From: Porphyromonadaceae bacterium UBA7141
GTDB taxonomy: Bacteria > Bacteroidota > Bacteroidia > Bacteroidales > Muribaculaceae
DNA length: 10,240 nt
Reading direction: 5' to 3'
Assembly (NCBI GenBank): GCA_002491945.1
Contig: DKWX01000002.1
Location: forward strand, 1-10,240
The notes beneath the pieces were generated by a model that saw only the letters and a list, made by a program, of their open reading frames with translations, ran no database searches and was not told the DNA's origin. The position numbers were made by a program, and so were the translations under genes. Shown here piece after piece: positions 1 through 6,490 of this stretch (within the stretch, counting starts at the first letter, position 1; the number at the start of each line of letters is the position of its first letter).

Positions 1-75
1 ATCCCGAACTCGCGTTATAAGGATGTCACCGATGACTCTCAGCTTGCCGAAGGCCTGTTTGAGGAAAAGGAATAG
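1..75 (+). CDS. C-terminal end of an unidentified protein (partial)
   Basis: Reading from base 1 in frame 1 gives 24 codons ending in TAG at 73-75. The visible tail is hydrophilic and acidic and finishes LAEGLFEEKE. The gene starts outside the window and the tail carries no motif I recognise, so no function is offered. The frame could be open by chance because it is short. It is supported only by its plausible composition and by the non-coding look of the bases after its stop. Confidence 0.45.
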   Translation: MPNSRYKDVTDDSQLAEGLFEEKE

Positions 76-180
76 CCCGGTCATCTCTCCATTTAATATG
101 CCCGGACTATCTGCCGGAGATATCCCAATGACATTCCGAAGAACTTGACTCAAGGATATCATGATATAGGAAATCACCAG

Positions 181-221
181 GTGTCAGGACACATAAACAT
201 TCGTGTCAGGCACGTGACGTC
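181..221. repeat. Paired GTGTCAGG repeats with small palindromes upstream of the secreted-protein gene
   Basis: GTGTCAGG occurs at 181-188 and again at 203-210, a spacing of 22 bases or about two helical turns. The first copy is part of the imperfect palindrome GTGTC-AG-GACAC (181-192). The second sits in CGTG-TCAGG-CACG (202-214) and is followed by the overlapping palindromes CACGTG (211-216) and GACGTC (216-221). The arrangement could be a dimeric operator about 80-115 bases upstream of the start at 297. I see no convincing -7/-33 promoter in this spacer. Two short repeats may also be chance. Confidence 0.25.
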
Positions 222-296
222 GTTTAAACTGTTTTCAACGACATCTATAACATCACCTCTTAAATTCAAACTCTCTTATTTTTATATATTCAATCT

Positions 297-2036
297 ATGA
301 GAAAATCTTTACTTCTTGGCTCTGTCGTAATCCTCGGAGCCACAACCATGCAGGCTCTGCCTACAGCACCGCAGTCGTTGCCGAAACAGACCATAACCAA
401 GATTTCGCCCGACGGACGCTATGTGGTATGTGAGGAAAATGGCGTAATGATGATTACTGACCTTAAGACAGACAATCAATATGTCTATGGCCCGGAATCT
501 GAGTCAGACATGCACTTCTATACCTCCGGCCACGGCAAGGCATGGTCTGACAACGGCATCATGGTGGGCAACACCATGTATGACGGTTGCCCGGAATACT
601 GGCAGAACGGCGAATGGCACACTCTCCCCTACAATGCCGAACGCACCATTTATCTGACCGGCATCAATGCCGACGGCTCTATGATATGCGGTATCGGAAG
701 TGTGCTTGCTTCCGACAATCTTGACACTCTTGTCGATGTGGTCCCCATGATATGGACTCTTGGAGAGGATGGCAATTGGAGTCAGCCTGTGATTCTACCC
801 TATCCTGAAATCGATTTCACCGGATGCCCCAACCAGTATGTCTATGCTCATGTGATTTCTGACGATGGGAAAACTATATTCGGCCATACCCACGACTATT
901 CGGGGCGGTTCAACTTCCCGATACTCTATGAAAAGGACGAAAAGGGGGAATGGAGCTACCGCATGGTGGCCGAAGAACTCATCAACCCCAATCACTATGA
1001 GTTTGAGGACCCGGGCGAATTCGATATGATGCAACCCAATCCGGAAACGTACATGAACGACGAGCAACTTGAAGACTATCATGATGCTCTGGAGGCATAC
1101 TATGCATCCGGATACCAGCAGGAGTACTACCCTGACGTATATGACTACATGACCGATGAGATGTATGCCCGGTATCAGGAGGACATCGCTTTTTATGAGA
1201 CAAAGGCCATGGAATTCAATGAGCTTCTGGAGAAGTTCTACATTAATTTCGACAAGTTAACTTACGAACAGCCGTTATTCAGCATGAACGTCGCATATAT
1301 GGACGGTAAGGGTACGATGGCTGCCATGCGCCAGGACCGTATCGTATTTGATGACACCTCCATTCCGGAAGGTCCCAGTCAGTCTTTCTGCAATCCCTAT
1401 ATCTTCGACCTGACTACGGGAGAAAGCGCACCTGCATTGATCGAGGGTGTCGACAAATTCACCCCCACCGCCATGACGTCCGACGGCACTCTGCTCGCCT
1501 ACGGCGGAAAATTGGCGAGCGAAGCCTATATCAAACTGCGCGACAAGGAATGGCTGCCTCTCTACGACTATATCAGATCCAAAGCCTCGGAAGAGGTTAA
1601 ATCCTGGATGGAGGAAAATATCTGCCATTCTTTTACTTACATGGATACTGACACCGGCATGGCTGAAACATACGAAAATCTTCCGATGCTCGGATTTTCA
1701 TGTGCTTCCGACGACCTGAGTATCTTCGCAAGCAGTGTGGACACTCTCTGGGACTTACAGGACGAGAACTACAGCTACGGATACATAATTCCTCTGACTG
1801 GCGACAGCGCTGTCGGCACAGTAGCCTCTGACGGGAATATCAGACTGAAGGCTCTCCCCGGAGCTGTATTGGCTCTGTCGTGTAAGGCCGACGTTGAGGT
1901 CTATGACATACAGGGACGCCGCGTATTCGCTGCCAAAGACGCCGAAGGCAACATAAATACAGGTCTGGCCGGCGGCATCTACACCGTTAAGGCAACTTAT
2001 GGCTCCGACTCCTGCGTCATAAAGGCTCTATTCTGA
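297..2036 (+). CDS. Secreted HAF/beta-propeller-like repeat protein with type IX-like C-terminal sorting domain
   Basis: This 579-residue protein begins with a typical signal peptide (MRKS, then a hydrophobic stretch to about residue 20, with likely cleavage after MQA). The body holds repeated S/A-D-G/D turns: ISPDGRYVV (36-44), INADGSMICGIG (123-134), ISDDGKTIFG (187-196), TSDGTLLAYGG (394-404) and SDDLSIFASS (471-480). They alternate with P-x-x-W/Y...G-x-W segments (99-112, 150-170, 208-220). This is the pattern of extracellular HAF-type or beta-propeller repeats. Residues 232-318 form an acidic, Tyr/Met-rich, probably helical insertion. The tail (533-579, VEVYDIQGRRV ... GGIYTVKA) resembles the Por/type IX secretion C-terminal domain, so a cell-surface or secreted location is inferred. 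The start lies behind an AT-rich leader, as is usual in Bacteroidetes. Its substrate or partner cannot be read from the sequence. No operon partner is visible. Confidence 0.9.
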   Translation: MRKSLLLGSVVILGATTMQALPTAPQSLPKQTITKISPDGRYVVCEENGVMMITDLKTDNQYVYGPESESDMHFYTSGHGKAWSDNGIMVGNTMYDGCPEYWQNGEWHTLPYNAERTIYLTGINADGSMICGIGSVLASDNLDTLVDVVPMIWTLGEDGNWSQPVILPYPEIDFTGCPNQYVYAHVISDDGKTIFGHTHDYSGRFNFPILYEKDEKGEWSYRMVAEELINPNHYEFEDPGEFDMMQPNPETYMNDEQLEDYHDALEAYYASGYQQEYYPDVYDYMTDEMYARYQEDIAFYETKAMEFNELLEKFYINFDKLTYEQPLFSMNVAYMDGKGTMAAMRQDRIVFDDTSIPEGPSQSFCNPYIFDLTTGESAPALIEGVDKFTPTAMTSDGTLLAYGGKLASEAYIKLRDKEWLPLYDYIRSKASEEVKSWMEENICHSFTYMDTDTGMAETYENLPMLGFSCASDDLSIFASSVDTLWDLQDENYSYGYIIPLTGDSAVGTVASDGNIRLKALPGAVLALSCKADVEVYDIQGRRVFAAKDAEGNINTGLAGGIYTVKATYGSDSCVIKALF

Positions 2037-2159
2037 CAAGCGTATGCAAAGTAAATGAATCATGTCAAGCCACACATTAATGCTGTCAGCAGACGGAGTT
2101 CGGATGCGGCACGCCTCTCCAGGAGGAAGGGATGTCGTGGCAAGGTAATGAACCAAGAC

Positions 2160-2195
2160 AAGCCCCCCGGCGACCATGCGGCTGCCGGGGGGCTT
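2160..2195 (-). terminator. Terminator hairpin downstream of tRNA-Gln
   Basis: Perfect 12-base-pair arms, AAGCCCCCCGGC (2160-2171) and GCCGGGGGGCTT (2184-2195), flank a 12-base loop. On the minus strand the hairpin starts 5 bases after the tRNA 3' end and is followed by the moderately T-rich TGTCTTGGTT. It could also stop plus-strand transcripts from the secreted-protein gene, whose stop is 124 bases away. The T-richness favours the minus strand. Confidence 0.65.
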
Positions 2196-2200
2196 CGATG

Positions 2201-2271
2201 TTGTCTCACCAGGATTCGAACCTGGACAGACAGAACCAAAATCTGTAGTGCTACCATTACACCATGAGACA
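2201..2271 (-). tRNA. tRNA-Gln (anticodon UUG)
   Basis: The minus strand folds as a complete cloverleaf. The acceptor arms are TGTCTCA and TGAGACA. The D arm contains AATGGTAG. The anticodon stem ACAGA/TCTGT holds the loop TTTTGGT, which places TTG at positions 34-36. The T arm is CCAGG-TTCGAAT-CCTGG. The first pair is U1-A72, a weak pair typical of glutamine tRNAs. The CCA end is not encoded, because the bases after the discriminator A are CAT. The tRNA stands alone, with a promoter about 100 bases to its right and a hairpin to its left. Confidence 0.97.
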
Positions 2272-2367
2272 ATCCTCATTCTTCTGTGGCCACTCTCCGG
2301 ATATGCCGGAGCGCCGGATAATCGGCTATCGGCATAACGCCGCGCGTACTGCCATCGGAAGATACTG

Positions 2368-2399
2368 CAAATTTACAAATTTTTTTTTATTTGAGCAAA
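2368..2399 (-). promoter_or_regulatory. Bacteroidetes-type promoter for tRNA-Gln
   Basis: On the minus strand, TTTG (2399-2396) is followed after 20 bases by TAAATTTG (2375-2368). This is an exact match to the Bacteroidetes primary sigma consensus, -33 TTTG and -7 TAnnTTTG. The spacer is A/T-rich. A start point near 2361 would give a precursor with about 90 bases of 5' leader before the tRNA, to be trimmed by RNase P. The leader holds a 6-base-pair hairpin, CTCCGG/CCGGAG (2295-2311). Confidence 0.7.
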
Positions 2400-2418
2400 T
2401 CCGCCATTGATGTTATGA

Positions 2419-2525
2419 CCGGCTTTCACGACGTTTTTTATCTGCAAGCCGGAGGTTTTATCAGATATTTTTCTTATTTTTGAAGCCGGAAGTGGCGCAG
2501 GTCCACGCTGACCTGCTGCCGGCAG
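2419..2525 (+). promoter_or_regulatory. Candidate promoter and repeat-rich control region of the WYL regulator gene
   Basis: A plus-strand -7 element TATTTTTG (2475-2482) matches TAnnTTTG exactly, but no TTTG is seen at the -33 spacing. Around it, AAGCCGGA occurs at 2446-2453 and 2483-2490, and an inverted copy of AAGCCGG lies at 2419-2425. Downstream are a 7-base-pair hairpin, GCAGGTC/GACCTGC (2497-2516), and the perfect palindrome CTGCCGGCAG (2516-2525). The two direct repeats flank the -7 element, as expected for a repressor site. Autoregulation by the WYL protein is inference. The stretch 2272-2607 contains no gene apart from this region and the divergent tRNA promoter. Confidence 0.4.
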
Positions 2526-2607
2526 TCGAAGAATCGTCTGCCGGACAGGGATGTATACAGATATACAGGTATCCCGCCGTCTAAAACCATTCTTCCGCCA
2601 TGAGCCT

Positions 2608-3516
2608 ATGACACGCGACCTCTTCAGCCGGTATGTATGGATTATCGATACGCTCACTCGCTACGGACGTCTCTCGCGCGAGCGTCTCGGCAGCCTGTGG
2701 CTACGCTCCTCCATCTCCAACGGCCAGCCGCTCCCGGAGCGCACATTCTTTCATTACCGGCGTTCTATCGAACAGAATTTCCATATCGATATCAACTGCG
2801 ATGAGTCGGGGCAATATTATATCGACCAGGCCTCGCTATCGCGCAACAGGTCGCTGACCAACCTTATGCTCGACAATTATGCCGTCAACGGCGCAATCTC
2901 TGATTCGCCCGACGCTTCCGACCGTGTGGAGGTTGAGGATGTGCCCTCGGCACGCGAATTTCTCCCGCTTGTGCTTGAAGCGATACGCAATTCGGAAAAG
3001 GTATGCTTCACGTATGCCGGATTCAACCGCTCGCGCGCAGAACGCGACATAATCTTCAGCCCATATTTTCTGAAGCGATACAAGCAACGCTGGTATATGC
3101 TCGGGCGGCGAGAGAAAGATGGCGGAATCCGCACCTACGCGCTCGACCGCATCAAGGCGCTTACACTGACCCAGCTGATGTTTACGATGCCTGAAGGTTT
3201 GACGGCTGCCGATTATTTCGGCTCGGTAATAGGCATCACGACATCGCACGCTCCGATTTATGATGTGCGCCTCAGGGCATCGTCTCGCCAGGCAAAGTAT
3301 ATGCGGGCGCTGCCGATGCATCATTCGCAGCAGGAGGAGATACATGATGACTACAGTATATTCTCCTATAGGCTGCAGCTTAACTATGAGCTTGTGCATG
3401 AGATAATCAGTTTCGGCGACGCCGTGAAGGTGATTGACCCGCCTGAACTACGCGTGATGGTGACCGAAGGGCTGCGCTCGGCGCTGTCGCAATATGAACC
3501 TATATCACACGACTGA
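2608..3516 (+). CDS. WYL-domain transcriptional regulator
   Basis: The chosen start gives 302 residues. An in-frame ATG at 2551 would add 19 residues. I prefer 2608 because the conserved Bacteroidales beginning, MTRDLFSRYVWIIDTL, starts there. Residues 1-75 form an atypical winged helix that should bind DNA. Residues about 117-187 are the WYL domain, with the core SPYFLKRYKQRWYMLGRR (W162-Y163-M164 stands for WYL) followed by IRTYALDRI. Residues about 215-295 are the C-terminal WCX extension. WYL domains are known to bind nucleotides, nucleic acids or other small ligands in regulators; the ligand here is unknown. The reductase gene follows after 19 bases on the same strand, so an operon is likely. 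The gene is complete and of usual family length. No defence genes lie next to it, so a BrxR-like role is not supported. Confidence 0.9.
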   Translation: MTRDLFSRYVWIIDTLTRYGRLSRERLGSLWLRSSISNGQPLPERTFFHYRRSIEQNFHIDINCDESGQYYIDQASLSRNRSLTNLMLDNYAVNGAISDSPDASDRVEVEDVPSAREFLPLVLEAIRNSEKVCFTYAGFNRSRAERDIIFSPYFLKRYKQRWYMLGRREKDGGIRTYALDRIKALTLTQLMFTMPEGLTAADYFGSVIGITTSHAPIYDVRLRASSRQAKYMRALPMHHSQQEEIHDDYSIFSYRLQLNYELVHEIISFGDAVKVIDPPELRVMVTEGLRSALSQYEPISHD

Positions 3517-3535
3517 CATATTATTGAATTGACAT

Positions 3536-4384
3536 ATGGCCGACAATTATCTTGAACGCCGCATGGACGACCTGCGCAACGGCCGCCTGCAGAAATCCTC
3601 CTCACCCCGGCATACGGTGACCTCTGCCGCCGGATTATTTGGGAAATACCCTCCGCGGAGGGTACTGGTGACGGGTGGCGCCAACGGCATCGGACTGGAA
3701 ATCGCACGCACTTTCGCACGCGCCGGATGCAAGGTGGCCGTAATCGATATCGATGCCGTAGCCGGCCAGCGCCTGACCACCGGCGAGGGGATACGGTTCT
3801 GTCAGGCGGATGTGGCCGATCCTCGCGCGCTTGAGGCTGCTATGAATAATGTACTCCTCGCCTGGCATGATATTGATATCATCGTGAGTAATGCCGGAAT
3901 ATTTCGGCAGTTGCCTGTAGAGGGGGGCTCGGCTGATATATTTGACAATACGATCGATGTCAATCTGCGCCCGGCATATCTGATGGCATGCAAATGGGCA
4001 GAATGGCGTAAGGGGCTTCCCTACCCTAATCCTTATGGCGGACGGATGGTGCTGATAAGCTCTACGAGGCACTTACAGAGCGAAACGGGCACTGAGTGCT
4101 ACTCGGCTTCAAAGGGAGGCGTGGCGGCTCTTACGCACGCTCTGATGATGTCGCTGGCGGAATGGCGCATTACCGTCAATTGCATCTCGCCGGGATGGAT
4201 ACACACCGGCGATGAGTCGGAACTGACTCAGGCCGATGCCGCACAGCACCCTTCGCGACGCGTAGGACGCCCTTCGGATGTGGCGCGGCTCGCCCTATTC
4301 CTTACGCTTCCCGACAATGACTTCATCAATGGGGCCGACATACCTGTGGACGGAGGGATGACACGCCGCATGATATATGTTTAA
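3536..4384 (+). CDS. Short-chain dehydrogenase/reductase (classical SDR)
   Basis: This 282-residue oxidoreductase has a Rossmann fold. The dinucleotide-binding motif is TGGANGIG (46-53), followed by D71 at the end of the second strand, which suggests NAD(H) rather than NADP(H). The NAG motif is at 119-121. The catalytic set is N143, S176, Y189 and K193 (Y-SAS-K), and the PG motif is at 219-220. All key residues are present, so the enzyme should be active on an alcohol or carbonyl substrate that cannot be named. The first 40 residues (MADNYLERRMDDLRNG...) are a charged extension before the fold, absent from the shortest classical SDRs. The closing GGMTRR segment is usual for the family. It follows the WYL gene by 19 bases and probably shares its transcript. 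Annotation as FabG would be over-specific. Confidence 0.9.
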   Translation: MADNYLERRMDDLRNGRLQKSSSPRHTVTSAAGLFGKYPPRRVLVTGGANGIGLEIARTFARAGCKVAVIDIDAVAGQRLTTGEGIRFCQADVADPRALEAAMNNVLLAWHDIDIIVSNAGIFRQLPVEGGSADIFDNTIDVNLRPAYLMACKWAEWRKGLPYPNPYGGRMVLISSTRHLQSETGTECYSASKGGVAALTHALMMSLAEWRITVNCISPGWIHTGDESELTQADAAQHPSRRVGRPSDVARLALFLTLPDNDFINGADIPVDGGMTRRMIYV

Positions 4385-4419
4385 TCCCCGCCGTCCGCTG
4401 GTGCGGATGGCAGGGATTA
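4382..4419 (+). terminator. Intrinsic terminator of the WYL-SDR operon, starting at the SDR stop codon
   Basis: The arms are 4382-4398 and 4403-4419, giving 16 pairs including one G-T wobble, plus one C/A mismatch, closed by a TGGT loop. The outer pairs are TAATCCC/GGGATTA, and the TAA of the SDR stop forms the foot of the stem. On the plus strand it is followed by TATTTCTATCTGT, which is T-rich. The minus-strand flank is not T-rich, so it serves the plus-strand operon. It may also block read-through from the convergent fabF. Confidence 0.75.
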
Positions 4420-4482
4420 TTTCTATCTGTGTTTCATGCCATATGCCCGTAGGGAAATGACATGGAATGACGGAGTCGCGTG

Positions 4483-5748
4483 TCAGTCTTTGTATTTCTT
4501 AATGATTATGCAGGCGTTGTGGCCTCCGAAACCAAAGGTGTTGGAGAGCACGGCGTTAATGTCGCGCTTCACAGCCTTGTTGAATGTGAAGTTGAGATCA
4601 TAGTCCACCTCCGGGTCGTTGTCGCCGTCGACGTGATTGATCGTCGGGGGTATGATGCCGTCTTCGATGGCCTTGACGCTGAAGAGAGCCTCGATTGCAC
4701 CGGCAGCACCGAGGAGGTGGCCCGTCATCGACTTGGTGGAGCTGAGGTTCATCTTATAGGCGTGGTCGCCAAATACCTGCTTGATTGCTTTTGCCTCGGA
4801 TATGTCGCCGACGGGTGTGGAAGTGCCGTGAAGATTGATATAATCGATATCCTCAGGCTTCATTCCGGCATCGCGCAGGGCATTCTCCATCACCAGACGT
4901 GCGCCCAGCCCCTCGGGGTGGGTAGCAGTGATGTGGTAAGCATCGGCGCTGAGGCCGCCGCCTGCCACCTCGGCATAGATTTTCGCACCGCGGGCCTTTG
5001 CGTGCTCAAGCTCTTCGAGCACAAGGGCAGCGGCGCCCTCGCCGATTACGAAGCCGTCGCGCGAGCCGCTGAACGGGCGTGATGCACCCACCGGGTCATC
5101 GTTGCGGGTAGAGAGGGCCTTCATCGAGTTAAAGCCGCCCACACCTGCGGGGAATATTGCGGCTTCCGCGCCACCGGCCACGATGGCGTCGGCATGACCG
5201 AGACGGATGAGATTAAAGGCGTCGACCAGTGCATTGTTGCTGGATGCGCAGGCCGATACCGTGCCGAAATTGGGACCGTGGAAACCGTGGTCAATCGAGA
5301 TGTGACCGGCCGCGATGTCGGCAATCATTTTCGGAATGAAGAAGGGATTGTATTTCGGACCCTTGTCGGCGTTGATGGCGTAATATCCGGCCTCCTCCTC
5401 AAACGTGTGGAGACCGCCGATTCCGGCGGCGAACACTACACCGACACGATTCTTGTCGACACCCTCTTCGGAATCGAGCTTCGCGTCGTCGATTGCCTCC
5501 TTCGCAGCCACAAGCGCATACTGTGCGTAGAGGTCGAGCTGACGGAGTTTCTTGCGGTCGAAGTGCTCCTCGGGTTTGAAATCCTTCACCTCACATGCAA
5601 ACTGCGTCTTGAAGAGCGTCGCATCGAAGTGGGTGATAGGGCCTGCGCCGCTTTTGCCTTCGACGGCTGCTTTCCATGTGTCGGCCACGTTGTTGCCGAG
5701 CGGAGAGAGAGCGCCGAGTCCGGTAATTACAACTCTTTTTAATTCCAT
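4483..5748 (-). CDS. fabF: Beta-ketoacyl-ACP synthase II
   Basis: This 421-residue condensing enzyme elongates acyl-ACP with malonyl-ACP in the cytoplasmic type II fatty acid pathway. The catalytic triad is visible: C167 in VSACASS, H307 in LHGTSTPVGD and H344 in MTGHLLGAAGA. K339 lies in STKSMTGH, and the gating segment is NTFGFGGHN (403-411). Length is close to the 413 residues of the E. coli enzyme. The start at 5748 (MELKRVVITGLG) is chosen over an in-frame ATG at 5802 because the thiolase fold begins right there. acpP, its substrate carrier, lies upstream on the same strand, separated by 263 bases with no recognisable promoter. Downstream it converges on the SDR gene. The rnc gene that often follows fabF in Bacteroides is not here. 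Confidence 0.97.
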   Translation of the reverse strand: MELKRVVITGLGALSPLGNNVADTWKAAVEGKSGAGPITHFDATLFKTQFACEVKDFKPEEHFDRKKLRQLDLYAQYALVAAKEAIDDAKLDSEEGVDKNRVGVVFAAGIGGLHTFEEEAGYYAINADKGPKYNPFFIPKMIADIAAGHISIDHGFHGPNFGTVSACASSNNALVDAFNLIRLGHADAIVAGGAEAAIFPAGVGGFNSMKALSTRNDDPVGASRPFSGSRDGFVIGEGAAALVLEELEHAKARGAKIYAEVAGGGLSADAYHITATHPEGLGARLVMENALRDAGMKPEDIDYINLHGTSTPVGDISEAKAIKQVFGDHAYKMNLSSTKSMTGHLLGAAGAIEALFSVKAIEDGIIPPTINHVDGDNDPEVDYDLNFTFNKAVKRDINAVLSNTFGFGGHNACIIIKKYKD

Positions 5749-5790
5749 AGATGAGGAAATTGGGTTGGAGTGATTATTAATTAAGTAAGT

Positions 5791-5834
5791 AAGAGTCAGC
5801 ACCTGGCTGCCTGCGGCTTCCAGACCCGACTCTT
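5791..5834 (-). other. Composite hairpin in the fabF leader
   Basis: A 7-base-pair foot, AAGAGTC (5791-5797) with GACTCTT (5828-5834), encloses an internal loop, then CTGG/CCAG (5803-5806 with 5820-5823), then GCC/GGC around a 3-base loop (5809-5817). It lies 43 bases upstream of the fabF ATG in the minus-strand transcript. No T tract follows on either strand, so it is not an ordinary intrinsic terminator. A role in translation control, RNA processing or transcript stability is inference. Confidence 0.4.
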
Positions 5835-5908
5835 AGGTGTTGTGTGTGTAGTCTAAGAATAATCCAGCGGGCGCTATGGCCCTCTGTGTCGCTTTGACTT
5901 CTCCCCCG

Positions 5909-5927
5909 CTCCGCCATTCGGCCGGAG
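5909..5927 (-). other. Small bulged hairpin in the acpP-fabF spacer
   Basis: CTCCGCC (5909-5915) pairs with GGCCGGAG (5920-5927), giving 7 pairs with one bulged base and a 4-base ATTC loop. It is one of three hairpins in the spacer. Alone it is weak evidence of function. Confidence 0.25.
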
Positions 5928-5981
5928 GGAGGCGATGCTCTTCGTTGCGATGATGAAAGGCTACGACGGGAGTTGGTGATG

Positions 5982-6010
5982 CCAGCCCCCTTGGGAGACT
6001 CTGAGGCTGG
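5982..6010 (-). other. Hairpin immediately after the acpP stop codon
   Basis: CCAGCC (5982-5987) pairs with GGCTGG (6005-6010), beginning one base past the acpP stop codon on the minus strand. No T tract follows. It may act as a 3' stabilising or partial-termination element, which would fit the known need for far more AcpP than FabF. That role is inferred and not shown by the sequence. Confidence 0.35.
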
Positions 6011-6011
6011 A

Positions 6012-6248
6012 TTAACCCAGATGACCCTCGATGTAAGAGATAGCGTCGCCTACAGTTGTGATCTTCTCAGCGTCCTCGTCGGGGATAGAGATACCGAATT
6101 CCTTCTCGAATTCCATGATCAGCTCCACTGTGTCGAGTGAATCTGCTCCCAGGTCCTTGCTGAATTCTGCAGTGGGAGTTACCTCTGCCTCATCTACAGT
6201 CAGCTTGTCGACGATGATCTCTTTTACTTTGCTTGCAACATCAGACAT
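6012..6248 (-). CDS. acpP: Acyl carrier protein
   Basis: This 78-residue acidic four-helix protein carries fatty acyl intermediates on a 4'-phosphopantetheine arm. The attachment site is S37 in GADSLDTVELIMEFEKEFGI, the canonical DSL motif. The helix III-IV segment ends DAEKITTVGDAISYIE. The start at 6248 (MSDVASKVKEII) gives the normal family length. An in-frame ATG at 6302 would add 18 residues unlike any ACP and is rejected. The upstream leader is A/T-rich. fabF follows on the same strand, and the pair forms the usual Bacteroidetes acpP-fabF arrangement. AcpP interacts with FabF and other fatty acid and lipid A enzymes. Confidence 0.97.
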   Translation of the reverse strand: MSDVASKVKEIIVDKLTVDEAEVTPTAEFSKDLGADSLDTVELIMEFEKEFGISIPDEDAEKITTVGDAISYIEGHLG

Positions 6249-6401
6249 AGTTGTTGAAAATTTTATTTTAGTTAATATTGATTTGCTACACCATATCGGC
6301 ACTCTTTCTCATGCGGACGGCGGCTCTCGCTACACCCGCACGGAGGCACCAATGGACTCTCGCCGTCAATCCATACAGGAAGCTTACGGCGTTTCAGACT
6401 G

Positions 6402-6432
6402 CAAATTAAGTGATAAAATTCCAATTGTGAAA
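6402..6432 (-). promoter_or_regulatory. Candidate promoter for acpP-fabF
   Basis: On the minus strand, TTTC (6432-6429) and TTAATTTG (6409-6402) are separated by 19 bases. Each differs by one base from the Bacteroidetes -33 TTTG and -7 TAnnTTTG elements. A start near 6395 would leave a leader of about 147 bases. The element lies between the hairpin at 6491-6539 and acpP, which is where a promoter is expected. Confidence 0.5.
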
Positions 6433-6490
6433 ATTTTTCCCTCAAAAATGCACATCATTTTTTCGTTCGTGCAGTTTTTTCACTATTTTT

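Noticed and set aside
2201..2271. tRNA-Gln as a mobile-element attachment site
   Set aside because: No second copy of the tRNA 3' end, no integrase gene and no foreign-looking cargo is visible nearby.
2055..2279. Short open frames on both strands across 2028-2279
   Set aside because: They run through the tRNA-Gln gene and its terminator, so they are not coding.
2551..2607. Upstream in-frame ATG for the WYL regulator
   Set aside because: The 19 extra residues are not like the conserved family N-terminus, which begins at the ATG at 2608. The earlier start cannot be excluded.
4480..5742. Long open frames on the plus strand opposite fabF (about 200 and 182 codons)
   Set aside because: The minus strand encodes a complete FabF with all catalytic residues. 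The opposite frames have no recognisable domain and are by-products of GC-rich coding sequence.
6249..6302. Extended N-terminus for the acyl carrier protein
   Set aside because: The additional 18 residues do not resemble any ACP, while the start at 6248 gives the standard 78 residues and follows an A/T-rich leader.
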